Of a stretch of 64,000 nucleotides of DNA, positions 1 to 8,091 are shown in pieces. The notes below the pieces were generated by a model that ran no database searches, was not told the DNA's origin, and was given only the letters and a program-made list of their open reading frames with translations. The stretch is taken from NCBI GenBank assembly GCA_036501145.1, contig DASYAV010000168.1, positions 17,042 to 81,041 on the forward strand. Reading direction: 5' to 3'. Each line of letters begins with the position of its first letter. The stretch's first letter is position 1. The position numbers and the translations under genes were made by a program. The DNA is from PALSA-505 sp036501145. GTDB taxonomy: Bacteria; Actinomycetota; Actinomycetes; Streptosporangiales; Streptosporangiaceae.

Positions 1-1
1 C

Positions 2-628
2 GCGATCCGGCAGGCGTTCGGCAACCTGGCCGCGCTGCTGACGGCGGCCGGCGGCAGCCTGCACGACGTGGCCAGCCTGTGGGTCTACCTCGGCCGCTGG
101 GACCTGCACGAGGACATGGTGGACACCTGGGTGTCCACCTTCCCCGACGAGCACAGCAGGCCGACCCGCAAGACCTTCTACTACCCGCGCACGGCGATCC
201 AGCTGCAGTGCGACGCGGTGCTCGGCGCGCCGTCGCGGGCCAACTTCGAGATCGGCGGCCTCGGGCACCGCGACCCCATCCCGATGGGTGCGGACACCGG
301 CGGGGTGTTCACCACCTCGGGCGTAGACGGCCGCGACCCGGCGACCGGCCGGGTGCCCCGCGGAGTGACGGCGCAGGCCGCCCAGGCGCTGGACAACCTG
401 CTGACCTTGCTGACCGCGGCCGGCCAGGGCCCCGGTGAGCTGCTGCAGGTGACCGCGCTGCTGGGGCAGCTTCGCTATCGCGATGAGTTCCTGGCCGCCT
501 GGGGCGCGGCGCAGCCGTTCATCAGATCCTCCCCCGCGCTGACCCTGCTCGAACTGGGCCTGCCCGCCCGTGACTACCTGGTGCAGGTGATCGGCAAAGG
601 GGTGGCCGGGAGGGGGACCGGGCAGTGA
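2..628 (+). CDS. RidA-family protein with two RidA domains (5' end outside window)
   Basis: The reading frame is open from the first bases of the window, so the start lies upstream. The visible part holds the C-terminal half of one YjgF/RidA domain (the AGGSLHDVASLWVYL stretch and the following strand) and then a second, weaker RidA-like unit (AQALDNLLTLLTAAGQGPGELLQ). RidA proteins are small trimeric enamine/imine deaminases; two-domain members often sit in catabolic operons, where they may process reactive intermediates. The stop overlaps the next start (GTGA), which indicates an operon with the GlcG/HbpS gene. Family assignment is fairly sure. The substrate and the missing N-terminus are not known. 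Confidence 0.75.
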   Translation, partial: AIRQAFGNLAALLTAAGGSLHDVASLWVYLGRWDLHEDMVDTWVSTFPDEHSRPTRKTFYYPRTAIQLQCDAVLGAPSRANFEIGGLGHRDPIPMGADTGGVFTTSGVDGRDPATGRVPRGVTAQAAQALDNLLTLLTAAGQGPGELLQVTALLGQLRYRDEFLAAWGAAQPFIRSSPALTLLELGLPARDYLVQVIGKGVAGRGTGQ

Positions 629-1122
629 TCAACCGGGTGCCGCTGGAGCGGATCTACGAGGCACGGCGGCGGGTGTTCGCCGCCGCCGAGCGGGACAGGC
701 GGCAGATGGCCATCGCGGTGACCGACGAGGCGGCCGAGCTCGTCTACGGCGAGCGGATGGCCGACTGCGCCGCCCGGGTGCTCACCCACGCGATCCGCAA
801 GGCCTACACCGCCGCCACCATGCGCCGCGACACGCTGGTGTTCCGGGACGAGAACGTCGAGCGCGGCAAGTCGCTGGACGACTGGGGCGACCGCCGCCTG
901 ACCCAGCTGCAGGGCGGGCTGGTCATCCGCATCGGCAGCGAGTGGTACGGCGGCGTGGCGGTCGGGGGGCACGAGACCGAACGGGACGAGGAGCTGGCCA
1001 GGCTGGCCCTCGGCGTGCTGCTCGGCCATGAACAGAAGGGGCTGAAGTTACTCAATAACATTCCCGTGAAGTTAATGGAGAGTTACTTTACGTGGAAGAT
1101 CCTTTTTCACCAGCCTTGTTAG
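625..1122 (+). CDS. GlcG/HbpS-family protein
   Basis: This 165-residue protein matches the GlcG/HbpS (DUF336) fold: an N-terminal helix, a MAIAVTDEAAELVYGERM strand pair, a KAYTAATM helix and a GGLVIRIGSEWYGGVAVGG core. Family members include the haem-binding HbpS and GlcG of glycolate operons, and many lie unassigned in catabolic clusters. The GTG start overlaps the preceding stop by 4 bp and follows GGGAGGGGG. The last 29 or so residues run into unusually AT-rich DNA (from about 1045) and look unlike the family, so the 3' end may have read through into the next gene's control region. Confidence 0.65.
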   Translation: MINRVPLERIYEARRRVFAAAERDRRQMAIAVTDEAAELVYGERMADCAARVLTHAIRKAYTAATMRRDTLVFRDENVERGKSLDDWGDRRLTQLQGGLVIRIGSEWYGGVAVGGHETERDEELARLALGVLLGHEQKGLKLLNNIPVKLMESYFTWKILFHQPC

Positions 1123-1129
1123 CAAAGAA

Positions 1130-1148
1130 GATATCCTATATTCTGCAT
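1130..1148. promoter_or_regulatory. AT-rich candidate promoter/operator upstream of the solute-binding protein
   Basis: The stretch 1045-1150 is strikingly AT-rich for this genome. It holds three AGTTA-type direct repeats (1046, 1070, 1081) and then TATATTCTGCAT at 1137-1148. That last motif matches 11 of 12 bases of one arm of the palindrome found at 8040-8059 and 36409-36426 (TATATTCTACAT). It lies about 130 bp before the lipoprotein start. A role in transcription control is inferred from composition and the half-site only. Confidence 0.4.
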
Positions 1149-1280
1149 TTTATGGCCGATGTGATCCCGGCCAGCGCGAGCCGGACAGCCGGCTGGCGGC
1201 GAGTTGACCAAGGGCCGAGACCGGCCGACACCGGCCTCCAGTCGTGCCCTGCGGGCCAAGGCCCGGCAAAGGAGCGTTCA

Positions 1281-2327
1281 GTGGACCTCAGATTCTGGCA
1301 ATCGCGGAAGGTTCCTCAGCACCGGCCCGCCGCGCGGGTGATGCGCAGCAGCGCGGTCGTGGCCGGCTGCGCCGCCATGCTGGCGCTGGCCGCCTGCTCG
1401 AGCGGCGGCGACACGACCACCACGTCGAACGGCAAGACGCTGACCACGATCACGGTCGGCGGTGTGCAGACCGCCAACCTGGCCGACCTCTACGCCGGCC
1501 TGATGAACGGGGTGTTCAAGAAGTACGGCATCAACCTGGAGTACCAGGTGCTGACCCCGACCGCCGCGGTGGCCGCGGTGGACAGCGGCTCGATCGACAT
1601 CGGCGACGACGGCGCCGGCATGGTCGAGGGCCTCATCCAGACGCACGCGGCCAAGATCTTCATGCAGAACGGCCCCGGCCTGTTCTACCTGGCCGTGCCC
1701 AAGAGCATCCACACGCTGGCCGACCTGCGGGGCAAGACGGTGTCGGCGAGCACGCCGGGCGGCGCGATCGACACCGCGATCAGGGACGCGCTGAAGGCGG
1801 TCGGCGTGACCGTCGGCACCGGCAGCGGCGACGTGCACATGACCTACCTGCAGAACAACTCGGCCGCGCTGGTCGCGCTGAAGAACGGCACCGTGGACGG
1901 GGCCGGTGTGTCGCCGCCCACGACGGTCCAGGCCGAGCAGGAGGGCATGCACCTGTTCCCGATCGTCAAGTACTCCTACGACTCGGTGTGGGCGGTCAGC
2001 AACGGCTTCGCCTCCTCCCACCACCAGGCGATCGTCAACTTCGTCAAGGCCTTCGCGGTCGCCACCAAGGACTCGATCAGCGACCAGCAGCTGTGCCAGG
2101 CGGGCCTGAAGAAGTACGTCGAGATCACCGACCAGGCCCAGCTCACGGGCAGCTGCCAGGCCTACAAGAACTACCTCGCCGCCGCCCCCTACCCGCTCAG
2201 CCAGCTCAAGGAGATCGAGGCCGGCCTGAAACCGCCGTCCACGGTCAGCCCGGCCTCGCTGGTGGACAACAGCTACATGAACGCGGCCGGCAAGGCCAAC
2301 TGGGTGGAAGTCAAGGGAGCGCAGTAA
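1281..2327 (+). CDS. ABC transporter solute-binding lipoprotein (NMT1/THI5-SsuA type)
   Basis: The protein is a type-2 periplasmic-binding protein of the NMT1/SsuA group, which deliver small acids to ABC importers. The GTG start has AAAGGAG about 7 bp upstream; a longer in-frame version from 1092 lacks such a site. A basic N-terminus (RPAARVMRSS) leads to a hydrophobic stretch and a lipobox LAAC with lipidated Cys near residue 39. The mature part shows the lobe signatures LYAGLMNGVFKKYGI and TPGGAIDTAIRDALKA. The matching permease and ATPase lie at 6170-7905. A clear paralogue lies at 35407-36387, sharing the motif GAGVSPPT/AAGVSPPT and the ending DNSYxNAAG. The ligand is unknown; an aromatic or dicarboxylic acid would fit the context. 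Confidence 0.85.
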   Translation: MDLRFWQSRKVPQHRPAARVMRSSAVVAGCAAMLALAACSSGGDTTTTSNGKTLTTITVGGVQTANLADLYAGLMNGVFKKYGINLEYQVLTPTAAVAAVDSGSIDIGDDGAGMVEGLIQTHAAKIFMQNGPGLFYLAVPKSIHTLADLRGKTVSASTPGGAIDTAIRDALKAVGVTVGTGSGDVHMTYLQNNSAALVALKNGTVDGAGVSPPTTVQAEQEGMHLFPIVKYSYDSVWAVSNGFASSHHQAIVNFVKAFAVATKDSISDQQLCQAGLKKYVEITDQAQLTGSCQAYKNYLAAAPYPLSQLKEIEAGLKPPSTVSPASLVDNSYMNAAGKANWVEVKGAQ

Positions 2328-2333
2328 CCAGCG

Positions 2334-3863
2334 ATGACTCCCCCTCCCCCGGATGACCAGGATCCCGCCAGCCTGTTCTCGATGGCGGCCGACGACACGG
2401 TGCGGCTCACTACGGTCGGCATCGACATCGGCTCGGCCACGTCCCAGCTGAACTTCTCCCGGCTGGAGCTGCAGCGCCTGGACGGCCGCTACGAGGTGAG
2501 CCGGCGGGACCTGGTCTTCGAGTCCGAGGTGATCCTCACCCCGTACACCGACAGCGTGACGATCGACACCGGCGGGCTCGGGGCGTTCATCGAGGCGCAG
2601 TACGCCGCGGCCGGCCTGGGGCACGACGACGTGGACAGCGGGGCGCTGATCCTCACCGGGCTGGCCCTGGCCAAGCGCAACTCCCAGGCCATCGGCGAGA
2701 TCTTCGCCGCGGAGGCGGGCAAACTGGTCGCGGTGTCGGCCGGGGACGTGCTGGAGGCGACGTTCGCCGGGCGCGGGGCCGGCGGTGACCGGCGGTCCGC
2801 GGAGCTTGGCAAGCCGGTCGCGCACATCGACGTCGGCGGCGGCACAACCAAGTACGCGCTGTTCAGCGGCGGCCGGCTGGACCGGGTGGCGGCCATCGAC
2901 GTGGGCGCAAGGCTCGTGCTGTTCGGTGCGTCCGGCGAGGTGACGCGGGTCGAGCCACCGGCCCGGCGGATGGCCGCCGGGCTCGGGCTCGAGCTCACCG
3001 TGGGCGGCCGGCCGGGCCCCGGGGTGATCGACGCGCTGGCCGGCCATATGGCCGGGCAGGTCCTCGCGCACGCCGGGGTGGTGCCGCACGCCGACCCGGA
3101 TCCGGGGCTGCTGCGCACCGAGCCGCTCGCCCCCGGCGGCGGCCGCACCGCGGCGGCGATCTCGTTCTCCGGCGGTGTCTCCGAATACGTCTACGGCCGC
3201 GAGGAACGGTCGTTCGGCGACCTCGGCAGGCCGCTTGCCGCCGCGCTGGTCCGGCTGGCCGCGCGAGCCGGCGCCGAGCTGCTGCCGGTGCCGCGCGGCA
3301 TCCGGGCCACCGTGCTCGGGGCGGCCCAGTACAGCCTGCAGCTCAGCGGGAACACGGTGTACGCGTCCACGCCGTCAATGGTGCCGCTGCGCAACGTGCC
3401 GGTGGTGTCGCCGCGGCTGTCGCTGACCGCCGGCGACCTCGACCCCGCCGGGCTGGCCACGGTGATCGGCCGGGCGCTGAGCCTGAGCGAGCCTTTCGCC
3501 CGGGGCGAGACGGTGGCGATCGCACTGCACTGGTCCGGCTCAGCGACCTACCGGCGGCTGCTGGCGCTGGCCGGGGCGCTGCTGACCGCCACCGGCGCGG
3601 CCGGGCGGGCCAGCCCGCCGCTGGTCGCGGTGTTCGACTCCGACATCGGCGGGCTCGTCGGCGAGCACATCGTCGCGCTCGGTGCCACCGCGCCGGTGCT
3701 GGTGCTCGACGGCATCGACGTGAGCGACCTCGACTTCCTGGACATCGGCGCGTTCATCCCCGGAACGGGGGCGCTGCCGGTGGTGGTGAAGTCGCTGCTT
3801 TTCCCGAACCTGCCCGCGGTGGCCGGGACCGAGCAAGCCACCGCGGGCATTCCAGTCAACTGA
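2334..3863 (+). CDS. EutA-like ASKHA reactivating-factor protein
   Basis: The 509-residue product resembles EutA, the ATP-dependent factor that swaps damaged cobalamin out of ethanolamine ammonia-lyase. It has the ASKHA ATPase phosphate loops TVGIDIGSATSQL (near residue 27) and AHIDVGGGTTKYAL (near residue 163), plus the family stretches SEVILTPY, GALILTGLALAKRN and GIRATVLGAAQYSLQ. No ammonia-lyase (EutB/EutC) or other B12-dependent mutase was found in the window, so its client is unknown. It sits 6 bp after the binding-protein gene and before a bicupin, clearly in the same operon. The family call is good; the role as a reactivase for some unidentified lyase is inference. Confidence 0.7.
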   Translation: MTPPPPDDQDPASLFSMAADDTVRLTTVGIDIGSATSQLNFSRLELQRLDGRYEVSRRDLVFESEVILTPYTDSVTIDTGGLGAFIEAQYAAAGLGHDDVDSGALILTGLALAKRNSQAIGEIFAAEAGKLVAVSAGDVLEATFAGRGAGGDRRSAELGKPVAHIDVGGGTTKYALFSGGRLDRVAAIDVGARLVLFGASGEVTRVEPPARRMAAGLGLELTVGGRPGPGVIDALAGHMAGQVLAHAGVVPHADPDPGLLRTEPLAPGGGRTAAAISFSGGVSEYVYGREERSFGDLGRPLAAALVRLAARAGAELLPVPRGIRATVLGAAQYSLQLSGNTVYASTPSMVPLRNVPVVSPRLSLTAGDLDPAGLATVIGRALSLSEPFARGETVAIALHWSGSATYRRLLALAGALLTATGAAGRASPPLVAVFDSDIGGLVGEHIVALGATAPVLVLDGIDVSDLDFLDIGAFIPGTGALPVVVKSLLFPNLPAVAGTEQATAGIPVN

Positions 3864-3885
3864 CCGACGATCACCGGGAGCATGG

Positions 3886-5085
3886 ATGAGCGATGTGGAC
3901 ACCGAACTCTTCGCCGAGCCCACCGGGGAGGGGCAGCGCGCCGGGGCCACCGCGTGGCAGCCGCACAAGCTGGCCTACTACCAGTACATGGAAGAGGAAG
4001 GCATCCCGATCCACACCGGCATCGGCGTGCACGACATCCGTGAGCTCGAGCTGGGCGACTGGGGCCGGCTCGGCGCCCGGGGCGCGTTCCTCTACCTGGA
4101 CGGGCTCGAGGGGATCAAGGGCATGCACGTGCTCGAGGTGCCCGGCGGCGGGGAGACGCTCCCCGAGCGGCACCTGTTCCACGAGTTCTACCTGGTGTTC
4201 GAGGGCCGTGGCACCGCGGAGACCTGGCTGGACAGCGACCCGGACCGCAAGCAGGTCGTCGAGTGGGGCCCCGGGTCGCTGTTCTACTTCCCGCCCAATG
4301 TCACCCACCGGCTGGTCAACGGCACCGGCGAGCGGGTGCTGATCCTGGCGGCCAACAACGCGCCGCCGCTGTACAACATGCTCCGCGACCGCGAGTTCAT
4401 CTTCAGCAACGACTACGTGTTCAGCGCGCACTACAGCGGCGACAGCGAGTTCTACAAGTTCAACGACACGGTCTACGCGGTGCCGAACAACAAGCGCGCC
4501 CAGTCCCGGTCGAACTACTTCCCCGACATCATCAACGCGCACCTGCCGCTGGACAACCAGCGGGTGCCCGGCTACCGGCGGATCCAGCCGGCCTTCCGCG
4601 GGTTCGAGCGCGACCACGTCGGCTTCGTCGGGGAGTTCCCGATCGGCCGGTACTCGCGGGCGCACCACCACGCGGCCGGCGCCGTGCTGGTCTGCCTGAA
4701 GGGCGGCGGTTACACGTTCACCTGGCCGGTGAGCTGCGGGCTGACCCCGTGGCGGGACGGCCACGCGGACAAGGTCAAGGTGCTGCGGTACAAGCAGGGC
4801 GGGCTGGTCGCCGCGGCCCCGGGCGGCGGCGAATGGTTCCACCAGCACTTCGCCATCGCCCAGTCCGCGTTCCGCGTCTACAACTACTGGGGCGGCCCGG
4901 TGCCGGTCGGCCTGAACAACCTGAACATGGCCACCGGGAAGAGCGGGAACCTGAACATCCGCGACGGCGGCAACAGCATCGCCTACGACGAAGAGGATCC
5001 CTACATCAGGGAGAGGTTCTCCGAGGAGCTGGCCAGGGTCGGCATGAAGTCCGACATGCCCGCCGACGTGTACGAGAAAGACTGA
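3886..5085 (+). CDS. Bicupin protein (gentisate-dioxygenase-like fold)
   Basis: The 399-residue protein holds two cupin barrels. The first has GGETLPERHLFHEFYLVFEG followed by PPNVTHRLVNG. The second has YSRAHHHAAGAVLVCLKG followed by GGEWFHQHF, giving a His-rich metal site. Bicupins of this size include gentisate and 1-hydroxy-2-naphthoate dioxygenases, but many are of unknown function. GGGAG lies 5 bp before the ATG at 3886. A second, different bicupin opens the array at 38 kb. The second barrel has the better metal-binding set, so a metal-dependent oxygenase or isomerase is possible. The reaction is not known. Confidence 0.65.
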   Translation: MSDVDTELFAEPTGEGQRAGATAWQPHKLAYYQYMEEEGIPIHTGIGVHDIRELELGDWGRLGARGAFLYLDGLEGIKGMHVLEVPGGGETLPERHLFHEFYLVFEGRGTAETWLDSDPDRKQVVEWGPGSLFYFPPNVTHRLVNGTGERVLILAANNAPPLYNMLRDREFIFSNDYVFSAHYSGDSEFYKFNDTVYAVPNNKRAQSRSNYFPDIINAHLPLDNQRVPGYRRIQPAFRGFERDHVGFVGEFPIGRYSRAHHHAAGAVLVCLKGGGYTFTWPVSCGLTPWRDGHADKVKVLRYKQGGLVAAAPGGGEWFHQHFAIAQSAFRVYNYWGGPVPVGLNNLNMATGKSGNLNIRDGGNSIAYDEEDPYIRERFSEELARVGMKSDMPADVYEKD

Positions 5086-5099
5086 CCGGGACGCCTGCG

Positions 5100-5909
5100 A
5101 TGACCGTGCTGACCGGCGCGCTGACCGGGGTGCGGGCCGTGGTGACCGGAGCCACCAGCGGTCTCGGCGAGGCGATGGCTGATGCGCTGCTCGCCGCCGG
5201 GGCGACGGTGGCGGCCGCCGCCCGGCCCACCCCCCGGCTGGACGCCGCGGTGCGCCGCTGGGCCGGGCGCGGCCTGGCTGCCGAGGCCATGCCCATGGAC
5301 GTGCGCGACCCGGCGTCGGTGGCGGCCGCCGCGCGCGGCCTGACCGGCCGGTGGGGCCGGGTCGACCTCGTGGTGAACAACGCGGGCCTTGGCACCCGGT
5401 CGGTCAACCCGCGCTACCGGACGGAGCCGATGCCCTTCTACCAGGTGTCACCGGACGGGTTCGGCGACGTCGTGGCGACCAACCTGACCGGCTACTTCCT
5501 GGTGGCCCGGGCGTTCGCCCCGCTGCTGGTCGAGCAGGGCCACGGCGGTTTCGTCAACATCTCGGTGAACCACGCGACGATGCGGCGGCGCGGCTTCGTG
5601 CCCTACGGCCCGTCCCGGGCCGGGTCGGAGGCGCTGAGCGCGATCATGACCGAGGACCTGCGGCCGCACGGCGTCGATGTCAACGTGCTGCTGCCCGGCG
5701 GCGGCACGGCCACCGGGATGATCCCCGACCTGGCCACCGATCCCAGCCGCGACCGGCTGCTGCCCGCGCAGATCATGGGCCCACCGGTGGTCTTCCTGGC
5801 CTCCGCGGAGGCGAAGGGGGTCACCGGCGAGCGGATCGTGGCCACGGAGTTCGCGGGGTGGCTCGAGTCATTCCGGGCCCGGGCCGCGGGGAAAAATGCC
5901 AGAAATTGA
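5100..5909 (+). CDS. Short-chain dehydrogenase/reductase with YxxxR active site
   Basis: This 269-residue protein has the Rossmann motif TGATSGLG near residue 15, the NNAG motif and a Ser-Tyr region NISVNHATM...YGPSRAG. The usual catalytic YxxxK reads YxxxR here, so the general-base relay may be altered. The ATG at 5100 lies 14 bp after the bicupin stop, in the same operon. SDR enzymes of this type oxidise or reduce an alcohol/ketone with NAD(P); a dihydrodiol or hydroxy-acid dehydrogenase would fit the pathway, but the substrate cannot be read. Family certain, activity less so because of the Lys-to-Arg change. Confidence 0.75.
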   Translation: MTVLTGALTGVRAVVTGATSGLGEAMADALLAAGATVAAAARPTPRLDAAVRRWAGRGLAAEAMPMDVRDPASVAAAARGLTGRWGRVDLVVNNAGLGTRSVNPRYRTEPMPFYQVSPDGFGDVVATNLTGYFLVARAFAPLLVEQGHGGFVNISVNHATMRRRGFVPYGPSRAGSEALSAIMTEDLRPHGVDVNVLLPGGGTATGMIPDLATDPSRDRLLPAQIMGPPVVFLASAEAKGVTGERIVATEFAGWLESFRARAAGKNARN

Positions 5910-5937
5910 GCAAAATCGCAGGTTGATGGGCATGAAT

Positions 5938-5960
5938 ATTTCGTATAGGCTATCAGAAAT
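5938..5960. promoter_or_regulatory. 23-bp imperfect palindrome upstream of the ABC permease
   Basis: The arms ATTTC and GAAAT flank the core ATAGGCTAT, itself a 9-bp palindrome around a central G. Apart from four bases (two either side of the core) the whole 23 bp is symmetric. It lies in an AT-rich island between the SDR stop (5909) and the permease. The core (read as ATAGCCTAT) resembles GTAGCCTAT at 37921 and ATATCCTAT at 1131. It is a likely operator for a dimeric regulator; which one is not known. Confidence 0.5.
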
Positions 5961-6098
5961 CGCCAGGAGCTGGGTAATGAACGGCTTGCGCGAGCCGGGC
6001 GCAGGCAGGCCGGCCGCGGCGCCGCGAAGCCGGCAGGCCCCGGCGGGCAGCAGGCCCGGCCCGGAGGCGACAGGCACCGGCACCCTAGGAGGTGGCCT

Positions 6099-6170
6099 TT
6101 GCGCACGCTGAATCCGCCTGGCCGGAAAGATCCCCTACGGCATGGCCCTTCGCCGCGGAGGGCCGGCTGA
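6099..6170 (+). other. Possible 23-codon leader ORF coupled to the permease
   Basis: A near-perfect ribosome site AGGAGGTGG (6086-6094) is followed by a TTG at 6099 opening a 23-codon frame. That frame ends in TGA overlapping the permease ATG (TGATG at 6168-6172). This layout would allow translational coupling or attenuation. The peptide is basic and proline-rich and resembles nothing known. The evidence is only the ribosome site and the overlap, so it may be fortuitous. Confidence 0.35.
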
Positions 6171-7015
6171 TGGCGACCGAGGTGCAGCCGGTCCCGGCGC
6201 TGCTGCCCGAGGACGACGGCAGCGGCGGGCTGGCCCGGGTCAGGCGCGTGCTCGGCAACCATCAGCGGATCTGGCTCGGCCTGCTCGGCGCGGTCGTCGT
6301 GCTGGCCGCCTGGGAGATCAGCGCGGATCTCAAGCTGGTCAACCCCGCCTTCACCAGCAAGCCCAGTTCGATCGCCATCGCGGCCAAGCAGTACTTCGAC
6401 GGCGGCGGCGGCTTGTACGCGCTGAAGATCAGCGCCATCGAGTTCGCCATCGGCTTCGCGCTCTCACTCGTCGCCGGGCTGATCATCGGCATGGCCATGG
6501 GCTGGTGGAAGTGGTTCGACTACCTGGTCGACCCGCTGGTCAACTTCGGCTACGCCGCGCCGCGTATCGCGCTGGTGCCGCTGCTGGTGGTCTGGTTCGG
6601 CATCGGCACCTCGTCCAAGGTGGCCGTGGTGTTCCTGTCCGCTGTGTTCCCGATCATCATCAACACGATGTCCGGGGTGAAGACGGCGGACGCGTCGCTG
6701 GTCCGGGTGGCGCACTCGTTCAAGGCGACCAACCTGCAGACCTTCCGCACCGTGGCACTGCCCGGCGCGGTGCCGTCGATCGTGACCGGCATCCGGCTCG
6801 GCATCGGCCAGGGCCTGATCGGCATGGTCGTCGGCGAGCTCATCGCCTCGACCGCCGGGCTGGGCTACACGATCGAGACCGCAGGAAACAACTTCCAGAC
6901 GTCGCTCATGTTCGTCGCCGTGGTGATCGTCTCGGGCATCGGAGTGCTGCTCACCCAGTCGCTGCGGACCGTGGAAAGACGGCTGGAGCGCTGGCGCCCG
7001 GACGCCAGGGCCTGA
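6170..7015 (+). CDS. ABC transporter permease (SsuC/TauC type)
   Basis: The product is an inner-membrane permease with about six hydrophobic segments and the EAA-type loop near VALPGAVPSIVTGIRLGIGQGLIGMVVGELI, which docks the ATPase. The start ATG at 6170 follows GGAGGG by 7 bp; an upstream in-frame GTG at 6092 sits inside another ribosome site and is less likely. It probably works with the ATPase at 7045 and the lipoprotein at 1281, importing the pathway's substrate or cofactor. The assignment to the nitrate/sulfonate/taurine-type permease family is firm; the substrate is not known. Confidence 0.9.
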   Translation: MATEVQPVPALLPEDDGSGGLARVRRVLGNHQRIWLGLLGAVVVLAAWEISADLKLVNPAFTSKPSSIAIAAKQYFDGGGGLYALKISAIEFAIGFALSLVAGLIIGMAMGWWKWFDYLVDPLVNFGYAAPRIALVPLLVVWFGIGTSSKVAVVFLSAVFPIIINTMSGVKTADASLVRVAHSFKATNLQTFRTVALPGAVPSIVTGIRLGIGQGLIGMVVGELIASTAGLGYTIETAGNNFQTSLMFVAVVIVSGIGVLLTQSLRTVERRLERWRPDARA

Positions 7016-7044
7016 GAGCCACAGCCGACCGGATGGAGGCCGGA

Positions 7045-7905
7045 ATGATCAATCTGGGTGCCCGTGAGGACCGTGGCAGGCCCAAGGACCGCAAGGCCGG
7101 GGCCGACACCGACCCGGCCTCGACCGAGCTGGTCGTGGACGGGGTGGGCATCACGTTCACCTCGACCAAGGACAGGAGCAGATACCAGGCGCTGAGCTCG
7201 GTCTCCATGCAGATCAAGCCCAACGAGTTCTGCTGCGTCGTCGGCCCGAGCGGCTGCGGCAAGTCCAGCCTGCTGCTCGCGGTGGCCGGCCTGCTGCCGA
7301 TCTCCGGCGGGTCGATCACCATCGGCAGCAAGCAGGTCAGCAAGCCGGGCCGGAACCGGGCCGTGGTGTTCCAGTCGGCCTCGCTGCTGCCCTGGCGGAA
7401 CGTGCTGCGCAACGTCGGCTACGGGCTGGAGCTGCGCAAGGTGCCGCGGCGGGAGGCCCGTGAGCGCAGCATGGAGGTCATCAAGCTGGTCGGCCTGGAG
7501 GGGTTCGAGAACCACTACCCACACGAGCTGTCCGGCGGCATGCAGCAGCGGGTCAACCTGGCCCGGGCGCTGGTCGCCGACCCGAAGCTGCTGCTGATGG
7601 ACGAGCCGTTCGCCGCGCTGGACGCGCAGACCCGGGAGTACATGCAGTCGGAGCTGCTGCGGATCTGGAACCAGATGCGCAAGTCGGTGCTGTTCGTCAC
7701 CCACCAGATCGACGAGGCGGTGTTCCTCGGGGACCACGTGGTGGTGCTGTCCAAGGGCCCGGAGACCACGGTGACCAAGATCATCGACGTGAACTTCAAG
7801 CGGCCGCGCAGCGAGGCGCTCAAGCGCTCCCCTGAGTTTCTCGCGATCGTGGACGAGATCTGGGACTGCATCAAGGAACAGCAGACAGAGGCGCAGCAGG
7901 GATGA
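7045..7905 (+). CDS. ABC transporter ATP-binding protein (SsuB/TauB type)
   Basis: All ATPase motifs are present: Walker A GPSGCGKSS, Q-loop VFQSASLLPW, signature LSGGMQQRV, Walker B LLLMDEPFAALD and the switch His in VTHQIDEAV. The length (286 residues) suits the family, with a slightly long N-terminus. GGAGG lies 5 bp before the ATG at 7045; the ATG at 7033 overlaps that site and is a weaker choice. It energises the permease encoded 29 bp upstream. The next gene is separated by a promoter region, so this is probably the last gene of the first operon. Confidence 0.92.
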   Translation: MINLGAREDRGRPKDRKAGADTDPASTELVVDGVGITFTSTKDRSRYQALSSVSMQIKPNEFCCVVGPSGCGKSSLLLAVAGLLPISGGSITIGSKQVSKPGRNRAVVFQSASLLPWRNVLRNVGYGLELRKVPRREARERSMEVIKLVGLEGFENHYPHELSGGMQQRVNLARALVADPKLLLMDEPFAALDAQTREYMQSELLRIWNQMRKSVLFVTHQIDEAVFLGDHVVVLSKGPETTVTKIIDVNFKRPRSEALKRSPEFLAIVDEIWDCIKEQQTEAQQG

Positions 7906-8039
7906 CCGCAGCACGGGGGCGCTGGGCGCGGCGGTCGGCCTGGGGACGCTGGGCGGGGCGGACAGCACTGGGGTGCCCGGCGGGGCGGACGGCACAGGGC
8001 TGAGCCGGGTGGACGGATCTGTTGGGCTATGACTATCTA

Positions 8040-8059
8040 ATGTAGAATATAATCTACAT
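8040..8059. promoter_or_regulatory. Operator/promoter of the Rieske oxygenase operon
   Basis: ATGTAGAATATAATCTACAT is a palindrome with perfect 7-bp arms (ATGTAGA/TCTACAT) around ATATAA. Its centre contains a perfect -10 hexamer TATAAT (8048-8053), so a bound regulator would block the promoter. The central 18 bp recur without change at 36409-36426. The GntR/FCD regulator at 12266 is the nearest candidate binder. TTGGGC at 8022 is a loose -35 at long spacing. It lies 32 bp before the GTG start. Confidence 0.7.
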
Positions 8060-8091
8060 GGGTTACGCCTGGACCGAGAGGAGAGACGCCG

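Noticed and set aside
2300..2340. Cobalamin riboswitch for the EutA-like gene
   Set aside because: The gene follows the lipoprotein by 6 bp and no B12-box was visible.
1278..3089. Long minus-strand frame opposite the lipoprotein and EutA-like genes
   Set aside because: No recognisable domains and biased composition; the plus-strand genes have clear motifs.
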